Source: Sipunculus nudus
Taxonomy: Eukaryota > Annelida > Sipuncula > Golfingiida > Sipunculidae
Length of the DNA: 64,000 nucleotides
Assembly (NCBI GenBank): GCA_026874595.1
Contig: CM049312.1
Location: 51,711,429-51,775,428, forward strand
Direction of reading: 5' to 3'
This document shows positions 57,531-64,000 of the stretch, one piece after another. The notes under the pieces were generated by a model. It saw only the letters and a list, made by a program, of their open reading frames with translations, was not told the origin of the DNA and did not search any database. The position numbers and the translations under genes are program-made. Numbering within the stretch: the first letter of the stretch is position 1; each line of letters begins with the position of its first letter.

Positions 57531-59952
57531 TTTTAGCTCAGCTGACTTTCAGTCATGCTGGGCTATAGCGATGGGTCTTTGTCTGTCATCCTTCCGTCTG
57601 TCCGTCGGGCCGGCCGTCCGTTAGCAGGGCACAAATAGTAACCGTAGGGGCTATGGCCATGAACCCTATGCAGTCTTAGAGGTTCTAAAAAGATCTCCTT
57701 GCAAACCTGAAATTAGGTCACTATGACCTATATTCTCGAAGTTATGGGGTGTGTTTGCACCCCCCAGAAATAATTCTTTTAGCCAAAATTTTCATCCCAA
57801 ACCTTCCATCTTTCACATACAGCTCACCTACCATCAGAGGAAGAACCATAATTATTTTGAGGTCACAAGGTCAAAGGTCAAGGTCACAGAACCAACTTCT
57901 TTGAAAAGCCTGTGGATGCATTTTAAGCCAAACCTTTCATCCCAATTCTTTGATCTTTCACATATAGCTCACCTACTAAGTGGGAGAAGAATCCTATAGA
58001 TGTTGAGGTCACAAGGTCAAAGTTCAGGGTCACAGGATCCACTTCTTTGAAAAGGTTGTGGACACATTTCAAGCTAGACCTTTCATTCCAAACCTTTCAG
58101 CACTGATATCGCTTCTCTGCCAACAGGGGAAAAGACCTGTTGATTTTGAGGTCAAATGTCAAGTTCACAGCACCCTCTTCTTGCGTGGAGTCATTTTCAG
58201 GCAAACTTTTCAATCTATACTTTCCATCTGTCATATATGGCTTACCTACCAATAGGGGAAGAAGCCTATTGAAGTTAAGTTCAAAAGGTCAAAGGTCAAG
58301 GTCACAATATTGTTCTAAATGCTTGTGAACATATTTCAAGTGAAACTGTTCAACCCAAACCTTCAGTCTTTCACATATGCCACATCTATGCATCACTCAG
58401 TGTGATTCAAACTTCATATTTATGGGTCTTTTTGCATGAAGAAATGACTAATTGATTTTGAGGTCGGCTGGTCAGGAGGTTAAAGGTTGCAGGTCTAAGT
58501 TATTCACTCATTGGTTGCCAAGTAATTACACCTAGCCTGATGTAATTGGTTAGTAGTTACCCATCATTTAGAAAGAATCCAGTTCATATGTGGGCAAAAG
58601 GCCAAGGTCATAGGTCAGGTCAACTTATTTTGTAGACCATCTCTATTTTTCTTGTATATATAAGCTTGCACTCCAGCTGGTACATCTCACTGTGTGGCTG
58701 TAATTGTGAGTGACACTGGTGACATATGACTCCCTTTTGTATCAGGCTATTAAGTGATAAGGCTGAGTGATAAGTACCTCCTTACTGCATAACAAAACAC
58801 TGTTGTTGGAATACTTCAGCCAGGAATTAACACTATGAGAGTATAGTATTAAGGTTTAGCTACTGATTTATAAGATGATGGGAACATTTTGCAGTTTATT
58901 TTATGGAATCATAGCAATAAACTTAGTTTCCTAGATATCTGAATATTTTTATATAAATCAGCACATATAAAAGCAAGTGTTTGTTCTCATAATATGTGGA
59001 TGTGTACTTGATTTAGGATGGCTTTATTTTATTACAAGACTCTTAGTCATGCTTTCTGCATTTCTTTTCCTTCAGGTTTTGCAGTTTACCAACCCTGCTG
59101 ACCCCATTGAAAAGCAGAGTGATAATAAAAAATATTGGACCTACACTTTTACATTTGCATATCTGTAAATCTGATATGAGCGCCTGAACATGCCTTTTGA
59201 ATTGTTTTGGACATTCATTACTGTAACATCATTTGGAGAATTTGCCCCAAGTTTGGTCTCTTATTGGAGGATGTGTGATATCAAATGTCAGACTTGTCAG
59301 AAATCCATTATGTCTGCCAGTTAGCCTCCTTAGAAATCCTTTTTCAGTGCAGTTTCAGTAATTTTCCTTGAATTTTTGGTCCGATTTAGAGAATGGTTGT
59401 TGTCTGATTTCAGACCTGTCAGAAGTCCAAAATGGCCACCAGGCAACCGTTTCTTTTGATCATATTATCTCAAGAACTGTTAAAGTGAAGGCAGTCGGAT
59501 GTATATTAATGTAATCTTGCAAAGGATTGGGTCAAATATTTCTTAATAAATATTATCATCATATATGAAAGTGCAGTACAGTTGGCTTGTATTGAATAAA
59601 AATTCATACAGAAGCACCTGTTTCTCAATAATTCTTGCATGGATTTCCTTGATTTTTTGCTATATATTTTGATCTTATATTTGCCCTTTGTGGTGTTCCT
59701 TTTGAGACTGACAGGTATCAAGTAAGCTATGGGAATAGTTCTGGATACCTTAACAATCATACATTTTCCTCAGACCATCAATTCACTTTGTTTTAACCAG
59801 ACATAGGTGATATATATTTCTGTTGTCGTAGAAAATTTCAACAAATTGGCAAATTGGTTCTTCAAAATTCGACTGGAAGTTGTGAATCTCAGCCCATGAT
59901 GTTGCAGGTCATGCTTGGCAGCTGAGCGTCATGACCCATGGGTCACTTGTTT
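57531..59952 (+). repeat. family A dispersed element, full-length copy A3
   Basis: Inverted partner of 6384-8653. It begins TTTTAGCTCAGCTGACTTTC and ends CAGCTGAGCGTCATGACCCA then TGGGTCACTTGTT. It contains one more AGGTCA-bearing module than copy A2 (about 57780-58060). Perfect AGGTCAAAGGTCA at 57868 and 58286. The 3' part (58440-59950) matches 6400-7860 closely. It lies within MED15 intron 7, same strand as the gene. Confidence 0.85.
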
Positions 59953-60470
59953 ATTATTTTTACAATTTTTTTCTCTATTTTTGAGACCTTAAAAGATGTG
60001 GTCATCTGTTAACATGGCACAAATTGTAACGGCTGGACCTAGAATCTTCTCTCTTGATATGCAAAGAGGTCTATGAAAAGTCTCCTTGGAAACCTAAAAT
60101 TCGGTCTCTGTTACCCATATTCTTCGAGCTATTGGGCTCTGAAGTACCCCCCAGAATAACAGATAATTTGATACAAAAGCTCCAGTATCTGAACAAATAA
60201 TGCATTGATAACCATGATTCTCTGCATGGATATTGGTCATGGAATGTTTCATCAGTTTCTGCAGACTGGTGGCGCCACCTGTATTTTTAGCTCAGCTGAC
60301 TATAAGTCATCTGAGCTATAGTCGTGGTCCATTGTCCGTCGTCCGTCCGCCTGTCCGTCCGTCCGTCCGTCCGTCCGTCCGTAGATGTGGCACGTTTTGA
60401 AACCGTAAGACCTAGGAATCCAAAATTCAGCATAATGTTAGATGTCCCCAAGATCTCCTACCAAGCCGAA
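59953..60470 (+). repeat. family B module, then a family A start with (GTCC)n
   Basis: One B module (59960-60280) ending in CTGGTGGCGCCACCTG (60266-60281), followed by TTTTTAGCTCAGCTGACTAT and a (GTCC)n microsatellite of about nine units (60346-60382). The dispersed repeat of 19330-19800 follows at 60480-60920. Confidence 0.85.
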
Positions 60471-60479
60471 AACTGGGTC

Positions 60480-60920
60480 TTTGCGACTTCGTTCCTTTGA
60501 GAAATTAAGGAAAAACCTCAATTTTTTATTAAAATCCTATTTTCACACTTCAGGACTGCCTAATATCAAAACCACTCATCTGTTTTTACTCATATTTACC
60601 ATAAATATTCTTCTATATAGTTCCTATGTACATGCCAGAAATTAAGTCTGTTAAGTATAAATTCTTTAAGTTATGGGCCCAAACATAATGGACTTTGTGA
60701 AAAATCAGGAAAAATATTTACTCACTTAACCCGAAAAATTTTGAAACTAGAGTCTGTTTTCCCAAGTATGTAACTATGTTTAATTAAGATTCAATTGTTT
60801 ACCCAAAATTAGATCTGAATTTTGTAAATTTTTTAAGTAATTAGCATAAAAATAAAATCAGTACCTTAAATTTTGCCCAACTTTGACCATGGCACGTTTT
60901 TTTCCTGTAAGTACCATTGA
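60480..60920 (+). repeat. second copy of the 19330-19800 repeat
   Basis: Same ordered words (AAGTTATGGGCCCAAACATA, GTACCTTAAATTTTGCCCAA). It ends about 130 bp before exon 8 of MED15. Confidence 0.75.
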
Positions 60921-61054
60921 TTTAATTTTCACAGCATGTAAACATAAATATTTAATTTGTTCAAATCTGAAATTTGGAAGTAAAAGCTTGAAAATTAATC
61001 TAGTTATTGATTTTTTTCTTGAGGCTCTATTGTAGTCATTTGCTTTGTTTACAG

Positions 61055-61080
61055 ATTACAGATGCAGGGTCCCACTCCAG
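61055..61080 (+). CDS. MED15: MED15, exon 8 (3' border uncertain)
   Basis: After TGCTTTGTTTACAG, the first A completes the Pro codon left by exon 7; the text then reads LQMQGPTP, in keeping with the preceding Pro/Gln-rich region. The nearest donor is a weak GTCACT at 61081. Alternatives are GTCAGC (61091) or GTGTAC (61153); in the latter case the exon would stay open for another 24 codons. The remaining MED15 exons lie beyond the window. A 33-base poly(C) run follows at 61187. Confidence 0.5.
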
Positions 61081-61185
61081 GTCACTGGAAGTCAGCTATG
61101 CCAGGGTTTCTGATTTGTTACAGTCACTGGGGGAGATCCCCTGCTGTGACAGGTGTACAGTTATTCTCATATCACCACCCCAATG

Positions 61186-61186
<1 letters not shown>

Positions 61187-61219
<33 letters not shown>
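61187..61219 (+). repeat. 33-base poly(C) tract
   Basis: Uninterrupted C run about 105 bases after the proposed end of MED15 exon 8. Prone to slippage and sequencing error; length in the genome may differ. Confidence 0.9.
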
Positions 61220-61220
<1 letters not shown>

Positions 61221-62188
61221 CAAACCCAACCCACCAAGTGTTATGCAGTATTGTTATTGTTTCACTGTATCTCCTTAATTGTAATGCTGTTTCCACTCTG
61301 ATATGCAAAACGTTTCCTTGAAAAAGTAATACAAGGTGTAATCCAGAAGATGCAATGTTGTGTAATGTAGCATTTTTAAAGAAATCATTTTTCTTTTAAA
61401 TGATTTTACCATTCATAATGGAACCCATCAGTATGCTTAAATTATGATAAAATATGAAGCACATTATGGATAAATAAAGACACAATAAAAAATTGTGAAA
61501 TCTAAATCAAGTATTTTTTTTAGATATTTATTGTTTTGCATATTTTAAAGATATATTTTTGTGGTAAAAAATAAATAAACATTTGTATGCATGATGTGGT
61601 GTTATCTGACAAGATTGAGATTTATGATGATGCAATTGAGAATTATGAATCAACTTTTATATTCAGATATATATGTTATATTGAAAATGTATAGAAATAT
61701 AAACTTAAATTAAAAAAAAAATTGATGTGATAAAAAAATGAGGATTTATTACAAACATTTGTTCATTATTTTCCGGCATCAGCAGAATTTGAGATCAGGC
61801 TTTGTTTGCCATGTTTTATGTTGTTAATTAGTTATATTTCAACTGTATACATTTCATAAAAAAAAAACATATATTTAATAATATATATTATACAAAAAAA
61901 AAAAGATTCGATTGAACAAATGTGTAAACTACTGAAATGTCAACAGTTAATCAAAAAGCCAACTAATGATCATGGTAATTGTACAGATCATTTGTTCACA
62001 AACTGCTCACATGCTTCAGTTTCAACATTAGGAAACACATGGTCAGGTCACAAAATATTATTTGCAACAATTTCTTGCTCATCAATACAAACCAATCATA
62101 TAAACCAACCATGGCCTTTATTACCTCTTCCTCTTACACTTTATCTCCATTTGATATTATTTTAGATTTTTACATTCAAGGTTAACGT
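61221..62188 (+). other. AT-rich intron, no recognised feature
   Basis: Long A and T runs (61710-61920). Short frames at 61920-62185 show no domain. Confidence 0.5.
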
Positions 62189-62222
62189 CAGCTGAGCACA
62201 GTGACCCATAGGTCCCTTGTTT
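62189..62222 (+). repeat. family A 3' terminus
   Basis: GTCAGCTGAGCACAGTGACC then CATAGGTCCCTTGTT. Possibly the end of the element that starts at 60286; if so, that element encloses MED15 exon 8, which would be odd. Confidence 0.6.
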
Positions 62223-63232
62223 TTTATTTTTACGATATTTTTTTCTCTCTATTTTTGAGACCTTGAGATGTGGTCATCTGTTAACAGGGCTCAAATGGTA
62301 ACAACTGGACCTAGACTATTCTCTTTTGACATGCAGGGAAGCCCATGAAAAGTCTCCGTGGAAACCTGAAATTAGGTCTCTGTTACCCATAAACTCTGAG
62401 CTATGGGGCTCCGAAATACCCCCCCAGAATAATGGAAAATTTGATACAAAAGCTCAAGTATCTGAACAACTTATGCATTGATCACCATGATTCTTTGCAT
62501 AGATATTGATGATGGAGTGTTTCATCAGTTTCTGCAGACTGGTGGGGCTACCTATATTTTTTTTCGATTTTTTTTCTCTATATTTTAGACCTTAAAAGAT
62601 GAGGTTATCAGTTAACTGGGCACAAATCGTAACGACTGGACCTAGAATCTCCTCTCTTGACATGCAGAGAGGCCCATGAAAAGTCTCCTTTGAAACCTGA
62701 AGTTAGGTCTCTGTTACCCATAAACTCTTGAGCTTTGGGGCTCTGAAGTACTCCCCAGAACAATGGAAAATTTGATACAAAACTCAAGTATCTGAACAAC
62801 TATTGCATTGATCACCATGAATCTTTGCATGGATATTGATCATGGAATGTTTCATCTGTTTCTGCAGTCTGGTGGTGCCACCTGTATTTTTTCAATTTTT
62901 ACGAATCTTTTTCTTCATTTTTGAGACCTCTTAAGATGTGGTCATCTGTTAACATGGCACAAATTGTAACGGCTGGACCTAGACTATTCTCTTTTGACAT
63001 GCAGGGAGGCCCATGAAAAGTCTCTGTGGAAACCTGAAATTAGGTCTCTGTTACCCATAAACTCTGAGCTATGGGGCTCCGAAATACCCCCCCCAGAATA
63101 TAGGAAAATTTGATACAAAAGCTCAAGTATCTGAACAACTTATGCATTGATCACCATGATTCTTTGCATAGATATTGATGATGGAGTGTTTCATCAGTTT
63201 CTGCAGACTGGTGGGGCTATCTATATTTTTTA
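62223..63232 (+). repeat. family B modules, three copies
   Basis: Units start near 62240, 62575 and 62915 (ATTTTTGAGACCTT, TGTGGTCATCTGTTAAC) and end in CTGCAGACTGGTGGGGCTA or TCTGGTGGTGCCACC. The first and third are closest to each other. Confidence 0.85.
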
Positions 63233-64000
63233 GCGAACCTGTGAGCTTATGCGATGGTGTGGCATTGTCCGGCTTCCGTCGTCCGTTGTCTGTACGTTAA
63301 CCCATGCTATCTTGAAAATGGCAAGAATTAGCATCACGAAATTTTATGCATAAAATTAGTCATCTAAAAAACTCTATCGGATTTTGCTTATTTTTTGGCT
63401 AACTGCATTTTCTTAGATGTTATAGGGAAAAAGCTAAAAAATCTTCTTCTCCAAATCTGTTCAGCCAAATTGTCCAATATTTTACAGAAGTGATTCCTGA
63501 AACAATCTCTCTCAAGTTTGTTCGAATGGTTTAAGTTCGGTGATTTGTGGCCGAGTTACAGGAAGTTGAACTTAGTCATCTGTCCAAAAAAGCATACTAA
63601 AATTACAATCTCAGAAATGGCTTGAGCTATCATCACCAAATTTTATGCCAATGTTGGTCAAATGAGTCATATCTGAAATTGAGGTATTGGTGGCGCCACC
63701 TGCATCGGCCTTTTTTGTACGAGGGTCATCAATGCCCGTATCATACTGACAGCTACAAATAACTTCTTCTTTGAAACTTAATGGCCAAATTGTTTAATAT
63801 CGCACAGAAATGATCCTAGGGTAGTGCTTCTGAAGTTTGTTCAAATGGTCTCAGTTCAGTGACTTTTGGCTAAGTTATTGGAAGCTGAATTTAGTCATAG
63901 GCCATAAAAGCCCATTTTAGCTAAGTGGCTACAAAAATCTTCTTCTCAAAAACCACTGGGCCAAATTCTTTAATCTCACACATAAATTATCCTTAGATGT
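63233..64000 (+). repeat. family C dispersed element, copy 2 (runs off the edge)
   Basis: Begins AGCGAACCTGTGAGCTTATG and follows copy 1 (37191) module by module, including GGTGGCGCCACC at 63690 and GATCCTAGGGTAGTGCTTCT. It starts inside the last B module. Confidence 0.8.

Noticed and set aside
61062-61301. 79-codon frame with a polyproline run
   Set aside because: The proline run is the poly(C) tract; only the first few codons agree with MED15.

Overview
This is an AT-rich, repeat-packed stretch of animal nuclear DNA, not prokaryotic. The evidence is spliced exons with GT-AG borders, introns of up to about 20 kb, LINE, LTR, Helitron and TIR transposon remnants, SINE-like sequences and minisatellites. 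The mix of repeats (modules rich in AGGTCA, element ends with AGCTCAGCTGAC, arrays of the palindrome GGTGGCGCCACC) fits a lophotrochozoan, most likely a bivalve mollusc. The species is an inference; no ribosomal or mitochondrial marker is present.

The one host gene I can support is MED15, the KIX-domain subunit of the Mediator tail, on the + strand. Its short start exon is at 16450-16523. Coding exons follow at 24961-25048, 33942-33993, 54665-54856, 55735-55826, 56396-56443, 56766-56830 and from 61055. Splice phases agree at every junction. Exons 1-3 encode the KIX domain and exons 4-7 the start of the Gly/Pro/Gln/Ser-rich middle region. The 3' part of the gene lies beyond the window. So roughly three quarters of the window is one gene, almost all of it intron filled with mobile DNA.

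Region by region: 1-11403 is a nest of elements around a minus-strand LTR retroelement. It has a gag-like start at 1-382, a proline-tRNA-type primer site at 8734-8751 and an LTR to 11403. Into it have gone a LINE (1257-about 5140), two copies of a dispersed family here called A, and a TIR element of 1870 bp that splits the LTR. The minus element abuts the middle of a decayed plus-strand Gypsy pol (11404-15863, with its 3' LTR). A small MITE (16011-16230) lies just upstream of the MED15 start.

MED15 intron 1 (16524-24960) holds a 616-bp TIR element, a 400-bp segmental duplication, a Helitron 5' end and a 37-bp minisatellite of about 49 units. Intron 2 (25049-33941) holds a Helitron with both termini (27312-29331), a field of palindromes at 29455-29770, a second Helitron end at 32067 and a pair of SINE-like repeats. 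Intron 3 (33994-54664) holds eroded Helitron modules, a TIR element (35525-36492), a pogo/Tigger-like relic (43934-45215), long arrays of two module families (A, about 135 bp; B, about 350 bp) and a tRNA-type SINE. The introns from 54857 on hold two minisatellites, an inverted copy of family A (57531-59952), more B modules and a family C element that runs off the right edge.

I found no CRISPR, operon or other prokaryotic system, and no sign of a new multi-gene system. The most interesting non-genic signals are the repeated 12-bp palindrome GGTGGCGCCACC (at least 22 perfect copies in several otherwise different repeat families), nuclear-receptor-like AGGTCA direct repeats inside dispersed modules, and the clean Helitron boundaries.
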